Source: Ilex aquifolium (taxonomy: Eukaryota; Streptophyta; Magnoliopsida; Aquifoliales; Aquifoliaceae). Taken from it: a stretch of 64,000 bases of DNA. Numbering within the stretch: position 1 is the stretch's first letter; each line of letters opens with the position of its first letter. Below the pieces are notes generated by a model that was given only the letters and a program-made list of their open reading frames with translations, was not told where the DNA came from and searched no databases. Below, in pieces: positions 49,391-61,133 of the stretch. The position numbers and the translations under genes are program-made. The stretch covers positions 10,860,551 to 10,924,550 of the forward strand of contig OX637391.1 of the NCBI GenBank assembly GCA_951799425.1, in the 5' to 3' direction.

Positions 49391-50493
49391 TTCAGTTTGG
49401 TTGGAATGAGAGAAAGTAAAAATGATGAAAAGTAAGAGGGATACACTTTCTATCATTCAAGTAAAGAAAGTAGGAATTATACACTTTCCTTCATTTGTGT
49501 TTGATTGGCTAAGATTAGGGATGACAATCGAATCGTATCATATCAGATTCGTGTTGAGTCATTACGGATTTGTGTAGAACATTAGTCAAACTTACCTCAA
49601 CTCATTTAACTAATTGTGTCGTGTCGAGTTGACCTGTTTATTTTCGCGTCGTGTTTGTGTTTGTATTCGTGTTGACCCACATAAACTTTGAATAAAAAAT
49701 TTAACGCTAATATTTTATTTTCACTTAATTGAATCTATGTTCATATTTTTTCTACAAACTAAAAATTAACTTAAATAAATATAATAATAATAATAAGTAA
49801 AAATATTTATTAATATAATAATTATGTCAGTACTTAATAAATAGTTACAAATAATTAACATTTTATGTCTATAATATTAATTAAAGATGTTAGTTTCGTG
49901 TTACCATACAAACGAGAAAATAGAGAAAGTGTTTATTTTTAAATAAACGAGTTGATGGTATCAATTTTAAATTTGACGGATTGAACTGAATATAAGTCGT
50001 TTATATTTTTTTTTTTTTTGTCAGGTCATTTTCAAGTTCGTGTCGAGTTATAATTAAGTTTGTATCATAAAATTCATGTCGAGTTCGAGTCGTGTCATCT
50101 TATTGAGTCGAAAATTTTCACCCCTAGCTAAGATGGAAAAAAAAATTTAATTTACAAATTTAATTTTTATTTTTAAATTTATTTTTAAAATTTTTTAAAA
50201 TATATATAAATACATATTTTATTATTGTATTTTTATATGAAATTAATGTACACATAATATATGTATATATCAAAAGATATATAAACAAATAAGATATATC
50301 TCGACATATACCATCCACTTTCCTTCCGATTTCGGAAGAATTGATTTTAGTGAATTTGAAGGAAAGTTAATCCATCCACTTTTTCATCCTTCCTATTTTC
50401 CTTCCTTACCAAACATGATATTTTATTTATCCCTCCAACTTTTCATCATTCTAACTTTTCATCCTTCCATTTTTTCATCATACCAAACAGGGC
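49391..50493. mobile_element. TIR element M1 with a nested hAT-like insertion
   Basis: The left end (TTCAGTTTGGTTGGAATGAG) and right end (TCATCATACCAAACAGGGC) are inverted. Inner words GATGAAAAGT/ACTTTTCATC recur in both arms. The element at 54277-55113 is a paralogue with the same ends and inner sequence. The superfamily is not assigned, because target duplication is unclear. Confidence 0.65.
49516..50126. mobile_element. hAT-like element with perfect 8-bp TSD, nested in M1
   Basis: Ends TAGGGATGACAATCG and GAAAATTTTCACCCCTA; flanks GCTAAGAT at 49508-49515 and 50127-50134, identical. The 611-bp interior carries words such as TCGTGTCGAGTTGACCTG but no transposase. Confidence 0.85.
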
Positions 50494-50875
50494 ATTAATT
50501 TGAGTGCTTCAACCTTAAGAAATCTCGATTCAAGAAAAAAAAAGGAACTATTATTTCTCTTATAACCCTTCATTCTTATTTAATTCTTATAGATAATTTG
50601 AGTGCTTAAACCTTATTATCTTTAGATTCATAAAATAATTCATTTAATATCGAGATACGGATAAAATTATGGGCGCAATATGTTATATTTCAAAATTTGA
50701 TCTTAATAACATCTCTTTTATTTCTCTCCACACAATTAGACTATTAATCTTAACCGGAAAAAAAAAAAAAAGATTAAGATACACTCGGTATAGAAAAATG
50801 TTGTGGTTACTACACCTAAGCTTTTAATTACTCAAAAGCGAAAATGGGGAAGAGTGGAGCTTAGAACCTTGTAGG
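50494..50875. other. Spacer, no gene seen
   Basis: AT-rich sequence between M1 and the next hAT-like element; a second copy of the words GGAACTATTATTTCTCT... occurs but no boundaries are clear. Confidence 0.35.
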
Positions 50876-51598
50876 TAGGGGTGTCAAATGTGTCGGGTTA
50901 AACGGTTACGTGTCGGGTTAAGCGGGTGACGGGTGAAAAACATGTAAACTTGTACACGACACGTTTAATAAACAGGTGAAAAATCTCAACACGAATACGA
51001 CTCGTTTAATAAACAAGTAACACGACACGACTCGTTTAACCCGTTTAATTTTAAAAAAATTATATCAACAAATTTTAGTACTCCGTTTTTCTTACCCCAC
51101 TTTTTTTACTGTCAACTGTACTTACCTTAAAAAAAGAAGAATTTCTAATCAAATCTCACATAAAAATCAAACTTGAAGGCTAAAAAGAAAAAGGCAAGAG
51201 GTCACTGTCTTTTATAGGCAAGTCAGTCATCCCCATCTCCCCTCATTTGCCGATGTGGGACAAAAATAAAAGTCATTGGTTTGCCTTTGTCTGTGAACTG
51301 CTCCCCATCTTTCATCATTTGTTTAAACTACTACTTTACTTTTTTTTTTGTATTGATTTCTTTACTTCTTTTTTTTCTGGCTAATTTTTTAAAATAATTA
51401 TTAATTTATTATTATATTAATTTTATTTAAACGAGTAAACGTGTAATAAACAGTTTGACATGTCTCACTCAAATACGACCCGTTTATTAAACATGTCTGA
51501 CAGGTCAACCAGTTTACCACCCAAACTCGTTAAGATCTCACCCAAACCCGTTTAATTCATGTCAGTTAATCGTATCGTGTCAGATTTTGACAGACCTA
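50876..51598. mobile_element. hAT-like element, 723 bp, 8-bp TSD
   Basis: Ends TAGGGGTGTCAAATG and TTTTGACAGACCTA; flanks CTTGTAGG (50868-50875) and CTTGCAGG (51599-51606), seven of eight identical. Both subterminal regions carry many CGTTTAA/TTAAACG words in inverted and direct orientation, possible transposase-binding repeats. The middle includes about 340 bp of unrelated AT-rich DNA. No transposase is encoded. Confidence 0.8.
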
Positions 51599-51606
51599 CT
51601 TGCAGG

Positions 51607-51861
51607 CTACTAGATCTTGATAAAAGAGTCGAGATCAACTATATCACAATGTCAGGATTTCTATATCTATTCTATTTTTTATTTTATGTTTTTCAATATC
51701 TCTTCAAAAGAAAAAACAACACATTCCAATGGCTATTAGCTCCGGATTAGGATTAATTTGTGATAATATTGAAAGAGTTATTTATCCCCATGTACAATAT
51801 ACAATTGGGTCTTGTCGATTATACAATCATTTATTCGGTCCATTAGGAGTAAATGATTCGT

Positions 51862-51866
<5 letters not shown>
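51607..51866. other. Unassigned segment
   Basis: An 87-codon frame beginning at 51729 (MAISSGLGLICDNIERVIYP) looks protein-like for about 45 codons and then runs into the TA repeat. I do not recognise it; codon choice is AT-rich. Confidence 0.3.

Positions 51867-51942
<76 letters not shown>
51867..51942. repeat. (TA)n microsatellite
   Basis: About 38 uninterrupted TA dinucleotides. It truncates the left side of the Helitron fragment that follows. Confidence 0.95.
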
Positions 51943-51943
<1 letters not shown>

Positions 51944-51952
51944 TAGTTATAT

Positions 51953-52127
51953 GTTCAAAATGTATATATTATCGTATATGGATAATGTTTGAAATAAAAA
52001 TTATGGTAAACTATAAATTAATCAAATATTAAATGATTGAACATATAACAGAAAATGAGTTATGTGATGTTTTTAGGAGAAAAATATGTAAGAGATAAAA
52101 ATTTAAATTGCTATGTTATTTTATATA
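51953..52127 (-). mobile_element. Fragment of a second Helitron family (as at 54542)
   Basis: Reverse complement matches the 5' part of the element at 54542-54901: TTAAATGATTGAACAT, TATCGTATATGGATAATG and AAACTATAAATTAATC are shared with small changes. The 3' hairpin is missing. Its 5' end meets the 5' end of H2 at 52127/52128. Confidence 0.55.
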
Positions 52128-54161
52128 TCTATATAATAAAATACAATACAATTCAAATTTCAAAAGATAAATAAAATAACTTTTCTTTTTCGCGGTTGAG
52201 ATCTTTTTAAATTTTACTTTAAAATTAATCTGACGGTTAATATTAACACTTCAAATTTAATAGGAAAAATAGTTCTATAAGAGTGTGTTTAAGGTAACTT
52301 TTTAAAAATGTTTATAGGATTTATAATTTCTTATAACTACTTTAAACAAAAAAAATAATGTTTGGAACAGTGTCACCTCCACCTCCACTGCCCCACTACC
52401 ACTGCCCCACACCACCACCACCACCACCTCCATCGCCCCACCACCTCACCTTTCACCTCCACCGCCCCACCACCACCATTCGGGGCGGAGGTAGAAAAAA
52501 AATTTAGGGTGGGCCCATTCATGCGCTTTTATTTTTTTTTAATCAACCGTAAAAATTCATAGATTTATATTTGTTGAAATTATATTTAATACTTAAAAGT
52601 TCAGTAAACATAGAAGATTAAAAACCTATATATATAACATGAACAAAAAAAAATTAGAACTTCTTATTAAGAATACAACTAATTATTATCACTTAGAATT
52701 GACACTGATATGTTTTTATTATTTGAAAGAGTTACAAATCAATTTTATCAACAATATTTCTCTTATATATAAAATTATAGTAACAATCTTCCATTTATAA
52801 TTCTATAGTTTACTACATAACGACACACATTTTTATTCAATAACGAAATAACTCTAAAACTTAAAAATATATATAAAATAACATCAATATGTTCAAAAAA
52901 TATTCGAACATGTCTAAAGTGTGTCTAAAAGCTAAAAATAATATTAGTTCCATCTAATTTGAGATTTAATTAGTAGAGACACAATGGTTTGTGACCATTG
53001 AATAGATAGTAGAGTTTATTAGATATTAAGACTCACTATTAAATTTAATATCACAATGTATTAGGTCTTAATAACATTATTCGAAAAGTTAACAATTATT
53101 TAGTTAGGGGTTTATTCAAATCAATATCACCAGCACACACTATTAGGGTGGACACAATTAACTATATTTAAATTTTATTTCAAAAAATACATGTTTAAGA
53201 AGAAGCAAAAAAAAATTGAGGGGAGGGGGGGGCATGTGCCCACCTTAGCCCAAGGGTGGCTCCGCCCTTGACCACCATCCCCATTACCACCACCACTATT
53301 GTCACACCCTAGCTCCATTGCCATCCCACCACTACAACTGCAGCCAACACACCACCGCCATCGTCGGCATCAACACCGCCACCACCCTCCATCGTCACCA
53401 CCACCACCACTACCCCACCTTCACCCCCACCCCACCTCACCCCCTTACCATCGCAACCCACCACCGATTGTTAACACCATCACCACCCACCACCATCGTC
53501 ATCTTATTTTTATATTTATTACCATTACCACTATCATCCCACACCCATCGTCAGCACCCACCACCACCATTGTTTCCCACCGTCACCCACTACCACAACT
53601 CACCACTACCCATCGTCGCTCACCATCACCACCAGCTACTGTCACCCACCCCCACCACACCTATCACCACCACCCATCATCACCCACCATTACAGCCACC
53701 CATTGTCACCCACTACCACCATCGTCACCGTCTTTCACCACCGTCGTTGCCCCACCACCATCACTGCCAACTACAGTCACCGCTTTTCACCACCATCGTC
53801 CACCACCACCCACACTCACCACCACTACCACCATCACCCACGACTGCCACTACCACCATCATCACCCAAAACCCACCACTACTATCACTGTTGCCACTCA
53901 CGACTGCCACCACCACAATCGTCGCCACCCACCACAACTATCACCGTCTCCCACCATTTCCCACCATCATCACTATCGCCCACCACCACTATCACTACCG
54001 CCCACCACCACTATCACCGCTCACCCCCACTACAATCGGTGCTTAAATTCATTTTATCTCTTCTCTATGTTTGTGATTTGATTTTGGGTGTGAATACAAA
54101 TATGTTTATTATTAACTAATTTTTTTATTATTTCGTGCCTTCAGGCACAGAGAATAACTAA
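52128..54161 (+). mobile_element. Non-autonomous Helitron H2, 2034 bp, with nested hAT element
   Basis: Starts A|TCTATATAATAAAATAC, ends with hairpin CGTGCCTTCAGGCACAG, then AGAATAACTAA|T. The first 230 bp match H3 and H4 (AAAGATAAATAAAATAAC, CGCGGTTGAGATC, TTAATATTAACAC) and the last 130 bp match H3 (CTCTATGTTTGTGATTTGATTTT). The interior is CCA/CAC-rich (52370-52480 and 53270-54040), split by a hAT-like insertion. Long open frames through it are low-complexity. Confidence 0.88.
52480..53270. mobile_element. hAT-like element nested in Helitron H2, 791 bp
   Basis: Ends TCGGGGCGGAGGTAG and GTGGCTCCGCCCTTG, inverted, flanked by ACCACCAT at 52472-52479 and 53271-53278. The duplication is exact, although the CCA-rich target makes chance repeats likelier. 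GGGGCGG ends resemble those of the MITE at 9776. No transposase. Confidence 0.75.
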
Positions 54162-54276
54162 TATATATATATATATATATTAAAAACTACTAGCTTGCCA
54201 CTGAACCAATACACCAAAGTCCAAATACATAATCCAATGGAGAAAACAATGTCATAGCAACTCTCTCAATGTTAAT

Positions 54277-55113
54277 GGTCCGTTTGGTGAGGTGGATGAA
54301 AAAATAGAAAGATGGAAAGTGAGAGTAATACACTTTTCATTCTTCAATGGTGGAATCATTCATTTCCTTCTTTGTATTTGGTAAGAGGGATAGAAAGTAG
54401 GAATGATTAACTTTTTTTTGCTTGAAAAGATGGAAATTTTTTTTTTAATTTTAATTTTTTATTAAAAAATATAAATCATATTTTACCATTATATTTATAT
54501 ATGAAATTAATGTATACATAATATATGTATATATCAAATAATCTATATAATAAATCAGATAGCAAGTTGAATTTTATTCTCTATACATTTTCCCCCAAAA
54601 AATATCACATCATCTAATTCTATCACATGTTCAATCATTTAATATTTAGTTAATTTGTAGTTTAACACAACTTTTATTTTATATATTATTCATACACGAT
54701 AGTGTACACACGTTAAAATTTTTTTATCGAGTTATGCATTTTGAGAAAATTTTGACGCTATATTTAAGAAAATAATAGGTATGAATTAATTTTAAATGAT
54801 GTAAGCAAAGAAATTAATTTTAAATTTGGTATAGTGAGATCAATTTTTTGAACGTTAGAATCTTATATTTCATCGTGTCTTCAGACACGAGTTATGATTA
54901 ATATATAGACAAATAACATATATTTTAATACACATAATTAACTTTTCATTCACTTTCTTCCCAATTTTAGAGGGATTGATTTTAGTGAGTTGAAAAAAAA
55001 GTTAATTCATCCACTTTTCTAACCTTCCTATTTTCCTTTCTTACAAAATATAATATTTTATCTAACTCTCTAACTTTTCATCCTTTTATTTTTCTATCAT
55101 ACCAAACGAACTA
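54277..55113. mobile_element. TIR element M2 (paralogue of M1) with nested Helitron
   Basis: Ends GGTCCGTTTGGTGAGG and ATACCAAACGAACT, inverted. Inner parts match M1 (GGAAAGT, GATTGATTTTAGTGA, TTAATCCATCCACTTTT-like words). The Helitron at 54542-54901 interrupts it. Confidence 0.65.
54542..54901 (+). mobile_element. Short Helitron H5, 360 bp, nested in M2
   Basis: Starts A|TCTATATAATAAATCAG; a hairpin CGTGTCTTCAGACACG lies near the end, followed by AGTTATGATTAA|T. The terminal TTAA departs from CTRR by one transition. M1, uninterrupted at the matching point (CAAAAGATATATAAACAAATAA), supports both boundaries. Confidence 0.78.
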
Positions 55114-56054
55114 TAAGTCTTTTTGGAAGTGGTAGTAGAAACATAAGTTTATTATGCCTTTTTTATTTTTTTGGTTCAAGGGTTAGGGATGTCTGAACCA
55201 GCTTACGCGTGTCTTGTCTAATCCTCTCCCTGATCCAGTCAAAGGCAGATCATCCACGTCGAAACTGTAATATTCATGAGAAATTACTTTAAAGGATTGT
55301 CAAAATTCAAACTCAGGACGTCTGAGATAAATTCCTTATTATACTTTCAAGATTGACGTTGTGTGTATCTAGAAATTGGGTAAGTAATTATGTATTAATT
55401 TGTGGACGCCTAGTATTAAAAAAAAATTAGAGTATCATTCCCCACGGTTGCACAACTGTGTCCCGAAAGACTAATAAAATTCCCTTCCACTTTCTCTTTT
55501 GAGACTGGTAGTAGAATATGAATTTATTATGCTTTTAGTTCTTAACGTTTTGTGTATTCATTTATGGGTAAGTAATTACGTGTTAGTTTATGTATGTTCT
55601 ATATATAAAAAAAACCTGTTAGTTAACTGGTCATAGTCAAATGCTGCCAAACTTGTAGGCTAGTGCACAGTACATATAGGAACGCCAAACATTAAGCCAC
55701 TCTCATCAATAATTGCATGCATTGAGATTTTCACACAAGAAAAGAGAAATATTATGTTGCTTAAATAAAAATTTTAAACTTATTTTTTTTGGAAAATTTG
55801 GGGGCTAGTCCCCTTTTTTAGACTTATTTGAATTTAAATCCACTCAAAAAACTTATTTTGGAAGAAGTTCATTTTGATCTCCATTGTCCAAATACTCTCA
55901 ATTGTTATATTTAATTAAAATAAATTTAAAAACTAACAATTTCTAAACTTTAAGAGTGAGTTTTATTAGAATTTAAAAAAAAAAATTATAGAATTAATTA
56001 CTTATTAGTAAAATTAAAATATGACTTATACCCAAATAAGTTTGAATAACAGAC
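55114..56054. repeat. Intergenic region with an internal direct duplication
   Basis: GGTAGTAGAA...TTTATTATGCCTTTT at 55129-55163 returns at 55508-55542, and GGGTAAGTAATTA(T/C)GT at 55378 returns at 55566, so about 200 bp appear duplicated with divergence. No gene recognised. Confidence 0.5.
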
Positions 56055-56057
56055 TAA

Positions 56058-57634
56058 GAGTGTGTTTGGGATCACTTATTAAATCCAAAAAGTACTTTTT
56101 TAATAAATGTTTATCAAAAGTGTTTATAAGAAAAACACTTTTATTAAATAAGTATTGTTTGGATAGTCAAAATTTAAAATACTTAAATTAATGTATTTTA
56201 TAAAAAGTACGTTTAGATGTGAAAACAATTATTTGTGTCACAATTGTTAATAGCATTGAATGAACATATACAAACATACACTACACATATAATGATACAC
56301 AAAAAAATATCATACACAAAAATATTATATTAATAAATGTATCATACTAAAAAACTACAAAGTCCAACTATTTCGATGACATACTAAAGTCGCAAAACAC
56401 ATGTTAATAGTAAATACAATAAAAAATCAAGCTTGATTGTTCCTTAGAATTGCTGAAGCAATACGTTCTCTCTTTCTATACATTTAAAAAAAAAAAAATT
56501 ATTTATTCACAAAAGCTGTAATTACAAGAAGCAAATAAAAGGAAAACCATAAAGTTTTCCTAATTTCAGCAATAACTAAACAAAAACAAATTAACCAAAA
56601 AAACCAGTTGGCAACACAATGGCAGAAGCTCCACCTTTTCCTATTCTTCCAGCAAACATCAGAAGACAGCCTTCTAGACAAGCCTTACCTGGCACCCTGC
56701 TAAAATTCCAGAAGCCATTCAACTTTGCCATAAGCAAAACAACAGACAACCACCATCCCTTCACACCCAGAAAACAACAACCTTAACCCTTATCATCATA
56801 CACCAAAATTTTCTTCTTTCTAGAAACTGGAAACCCTCTTAGATCCTGCGCAATAGCCATTCGAACTTGAAAAGGCTTCTCTTAACTCCCATAAGGAGCA
56901 TAAATATACTGAGGCTTTAACTTTCAACATTGCAAGATCCTACCAACTTCAACAATTCTCTTTCACTAACAAACAAATCAAACAATTTATATTTCAACAA
57001 ATCAAATATAAATTTTCTAAAAGACATTTTATCAAACAGTTTATAGGAATGAGCACTCCATTCCTAACAAAAATATAGTAGTTTATTTAGTAGAAATTTA
57101 GGTTCCCAAAAGAATAAACAGAGATGAATAGAGAGAGATAGAGACAAATCTATCATATATGTTACACATAATATATAAATCCAAGAAAAATCAGACGAAA
57201 TAAAAGTTGAAAGAAAACATGAGAGTTCATACTTGTTCGAAGTGGATTAGGTCAGATCTACAACAACTAGAAGAATGAAGAGAGAAGGGAGTCGTCAAGA
57301 TATTGCCGGTGATCACCTAACTCTCCGGCATCGTCCTTGTCGATGGTCACCAAAATGGAAGAAAGTCTGTTGATAGACCAGATGAGATGAGCTATGGAGA
57401 GAGATTCGACGGGTTGGGAGAAAAAAAAAAAAAAAAGTTGGGTAGAAGTGATTTTGAATAAAAGCCTTATTTTTTAACTTTTATTTTTGGGCTTATTTAA
57501 GTGGTAAAATAGTTTTTACTTTTTTAAAAGCACTTTTAATAAGTTATCCCAAACGCTATTTTTTTTTATGAAAGCACTTATGATAAGTCAAAAGTCCAAT
57601 AAACACTTTTTTTTAAGTCAATCCAAACACACTC
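56058..57634. mobile_element. PIF/Harbinger-like element, 1577 bp, TAA duplication
   Basis: Ends GAGTGTGTTTGGGAT and AATCCAAACACACTC, inverted, flanked by TAA at 56055-56057 and 57635-57637. Subterminal inverted words include AAAAGCACTTTTAATAAG and TTATCCCAAACGC. The interior (56440-57420) is less AT-rich than the flanks, with CCGGTGATCACC and CGGCATCGTCC words, perhaps captured host sequence; no transposase domain was seen. Confidence 0.75.
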
Positions 57635-57792
57635 TAAACTCATTAAAAATCTCATAAACTCAATCCCAAATTTCAATTTTTTTTGAGGTAAGAAGACATT
57701 TTTCATTTGACAAGTAAGGAACAATAAAGAAACTCACAATTCATTACTTCGATAGCTATTTAGAGGTAGTCTCATAGTCATTCCATCAACAC

Positions 57793-57816
57793 CCCCCCCC
57801 CCCCCTCCCCCCCCCC
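57793..57816. repeat. Poly-C tract
   Basis: Two C-runs joined by a T. Similar C-runs occur at 3769-3786, 45591-45602 and 61647-61659. Confidence 0.9.
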
Positions 57817-57980
57817 CAAAAAATAAAAAAAATAAAAAAAATTGGCCCATTTGGTCCAAAGGATTAAGGGTCATTGGGAGGCCGGTACATTTTCCAAAAC
57901 TTATTAGGACAAAAGTCCACTTTTTAAAATAATTGGGATAGAAGTACATGTGCTAAAAAAAAGTCATAAAAGCCCTTTTA

Positions 57981-58097
57981 CCCCTACCATAAATAGTGCA
58001 TACATAATTGAATGTGAGACTTTCAAGATTAGAATGTGAGACTTTCAAGATTCCTTTTGATATTTGTGTATCATTTGAATTTTAAAAATTCATATAT

Positions 58098-58157
<60 letters not shown>

Positions 58158-58563
58158 AGTCGAAAAAGAGAGACACGGTATAAATCGTCATGCAAACAGT
58201 GTCACCAAAGAGAGACACGATATAAATTGTCATGCAAACAGTGTCACCAAAGAGAGACACGATATAATGACAATGGGGGTCCAATCAGTGGCATCATGAC
58301 ATTTTTTCGATTCCCTCTTTAGGTGCAACTCTTTGAGTGGACAAAATATATATTGTTATCATTTAGGTACAATCTACTGTCGTGTCTCTCTTTGGTGACA
58401 CTGTTTGCATGACGATTTATATCGTGTCTCTCTTTGGTGACACTGTTTGCATGACGATTTATATATATATATGAAATTTCAAAATTCAAATGATACACAA
58501 ATATCAAAATGAATCTTGAAAGTCTCACATTCAATTAAGTATGCACTATTTATGGTAGGGGGT
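57981..58563. mobile_element. Palindromic hairpin element, about 583 bp
   Basis: CCCCTACCATAAATAGTGCA at the left is answered by TGCACTATTTATGGTAGGG at the right. The arms run inward about 250 bp and include inverted copies of a 42-bp unit (AAAGAGAGACACG, TCGTCATGCAAACAGTGTC), present about 2.5 times in the left arm and twice in the right. TG/TA microsatellite (58095-58155) interrupts the left arm. A read-through transcript would fold into a long hairpin. No target duplication was established. Confidence 0.8.
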
Positions 58564-60153
58564 AATTATGGAATACAATTTAGAAAGAATTTGAAAATGT
58601 TTTAAAATGTGTACTTATTGACAACTATTTAATGAAAAAGAGGACTTAAAGGAGGATAAGTTTGGAGGTGGTACTTAAAGCCAACTAAGTTTTGAAAAAG
58701 GTACCCCCATCCCATTATCTCAAGGATTAATTCAATAAGGCCTCTCGAGCAGGCCCGATTTCCTCAAAAATAGTTGAGAAATTCAGAGGTTGATCTTCTT
58801 TTTTGGATTTATTTGGTGATAAATTCATTAAGGAAATTTGTTTAATATTAAGTTCATTTTGATATCCATTGTCCAAAATATTCTTATAATTATATTTTCT
58901 TAAAACAAATTTGAAAACTAAAAACTCATAAATTTTAGAAATTTGACTAATATTAAAATTCTCGCTCTCTCATATTTATCTATATTTATATATAGAATAT
59001 GACTATTTATTTCTCTCTCATAGTAAGATTAAAAACAAAAAATAGTAACATTCAAATAAAAAAAAATAAAAAAATAGTAACATTAAAAATAAAAAATAGT
59101 ATCATTTAAACACAAAAAGAATAATAAAATTAAAAGATAAAAAATATTAATATTGAATATTAATATTTTTAAAAAAATAACAATAGTAACATGGTCAATA
59201 AAGAAAATAATATTGAATATTGATATTTTGAAAAAATACTAACATTTAATATTAACAGTAACATACTCATCAAACAAATAGTAGCATGTTCAACAAAAAA
59301 TAGTAATATGGAAAAAAAAAAATAGTAACATACACAATAAAAAAAAATAATAATATAAAAATAATAATAATAACATACACACCAACTAGATACCCGAGAC
59401 TTCTGCCGTCCTTTAAAACCTTCAAAATCACTTTCTCCCTCTTCTTAGTACACACTACCACAAAATAGCAGACATGCGACCCTCCTTAATAACTTAGTAT
59501 AAGCACAACAACCAATATATGCAAGTTGGCAGAAGCTCCCCTACCCTCAGATAGAGCCTATGAGGCTAACACACTCCCAGGTGGAGATTCCATAGCTAGA
59601 TCTGAATCTTTAAAATTTCATTTGCTAATCAATCTTAATCATCATCAACTCAAAAAAAAAAAAAAAATTTAATTTTAATTATTCATTGTCTGATCAATGA
59701 GTGCTTCTGGGTCTTGTTGACCAAAAAAAATTGACTGATGATGTTCATTCTAACAACAAAAAGGTAAGAGTGCTAGTAATGTCACATTTAAATTTGAATT
59801 TCAAATTTAATTGAAAAAATATTCTCTTAAGTATGGATCAAGAGATAACGGTTTAAGAAACTGATTTAATGTTGAAGATTACTTTTAAGTCATTATATGG
59901 GTTTTTTGGGATTTTATAAAAATAGTGGACTTTACTATTTATTAATAAGATTAAAAATTGACTTATCCCAAATAAATTTTCTTGACGAACTAAACTCATT
60001 ATAAGTCCCTTAGGGAGGACTTAACCCAAATTTTCACAAAATAGTTTGTGAATGCTTAAATTATCCTTTTTTTAATTAATAAAAAAGACGAGACGAAAAT
60101 TTTATTGCATTTCTCAAAAAATTACTAGCAGCAATACAACCAAAGAAAAAGAA
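58564..60153. other. AT-rich intergenic sequence, no gene seen
   Basis: Contains an AATAGTAACAT-like simple repeat (59030-59350). The piece at 58840-58920 resembles 55860-55940 (AAGTTCATTTTGAT, CCATTGTCCAAA), so a repeat family is shared between the two places. Confidence 0.4.
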
Positions 60154-60235
60154 TCAAAACATTCTTCTCCTTCGCAACACTCTAATCCCCCTCTGATCTT
60201 GTAGCAGCAATAGCTTTGCAGAACTGGGCACTTAA

Positions 60236-61047
60236 GAGCATCTCCAACGGGAGTTGCCATCAGGGGTGGTATCTCCATAACCGTTAAAATGTCACACCAA
60301 CTTCAAAAATTTGGACTCTAATGGAGGTGGCATCAGAGGTGGCAAAATGACATCAAGGATTTTTGGGGTGACATATTTGGCAACTTTGGGGAGAGAATTG
60401 AGAGGTTGCAAAAGAGTCGTTGGTGTCTACTGTTCCTCTCAACGGCTATATTCAACCCAAAAATTCTATAAAAATATAGAGAGAGGAAAGGGGAAGGAGG
60501 CTTGCCTGAAAATCTCCAAATTTGTACTGCTCCTAGAAAATCGCTTACCTGAACCCTTGCCTTTGATATCGAAAACCCTAGCTTCCCTGAACCCTTGCCG
60601 TTGGTGTACTGCTCCCTGAAACCGTTGGTGTACTGCTCCCTGAAACCGTTGCCGTTGTAAGTTGTAGAGGGCGCAGGGGAAGGGGAGGAAGGGGAAGCAA
60701 ATGATCTGGGGAAGGGGTAGGAAGCATTTTATTTAGGGGAAGGGGTAGGCGTTGTAATTTATAATTATATCTGCCACCCCTGTTCTTGTTTTAATTTTTA
60801 ATTTGTAATTTAATTTATAATTTGTTTATAATTTATGGCAGATTTATTTGTTTTAATTAAGGGTAATTTTATTTATTTTTTAATTGATTATTTTATGCTC
60901 ATTCTTTAAATTAATTATAATTTATGGCACTCCATTTTGGCACCTACCATTGGAACAGATTTATAATTCAGAGGTGCCAAAATACTGTTCAAGGTTATAA
61001 AATGGTATTTGACATCCCAAAAATGGCAACTCCCCTTGGAGATGCTC
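60236..61047. mobile_element. Tourist/Harbinger-like element, 812 bp, TAA duplication
   Basis: Ends GAGCATCTCCAACGGGAGTT and AACTCCCCTTGGAGATGCTC, inverted, flanked by TAA at 60233-60235 and 61048-61050. 'GAGCATCTCCAA' ends are widespread in plant Tourist-like MITEs. The interior has a directly repeated CCGTTGGTGTACTGCTCCCT word near 60597-60650 and no transposase. Confidence 0.85.
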
Positions 61048-61059
61048 TAAGCAGAGAAC

Positions 61060-61133
61060 CCAGAGCCAAAAAAATCTGTGGAACTCCTATCCTCCACTGC
61101 TCTGTTAGCAAAATAGTCTGCTACGGCATTCGC
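61060..61133 (-). pseudogene. Possible RNase H-like (non-LTR element) relic
   Basis: The minus strand reads ANAVADYFANRAVEDRSS, similar to the EANAVADxxAN signature near the end of RNase H-like domains in plant LINE-derived sequences. A stop lies immediately upstream in the same frame and the Tourist-like element lies just downstream. Too short for certainty. Confidence 0.3.

Noticed and set aside
51729..51866. Protein-like start MAISSGLGLICDNIERVIYP considered as an organelle-derived insertion
   Set aside because: I could not match it to a plastid or mitochondrial gene, and the frame runs into a TA microsatellite.
53299..54119. Three long overlapping plus-strand open frames rich in His, Pro and Thr
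   Set aside because: Low-complexity CCA/CAC repeats inside a Helitron stay open in several frames at once; no domain or splice signals.
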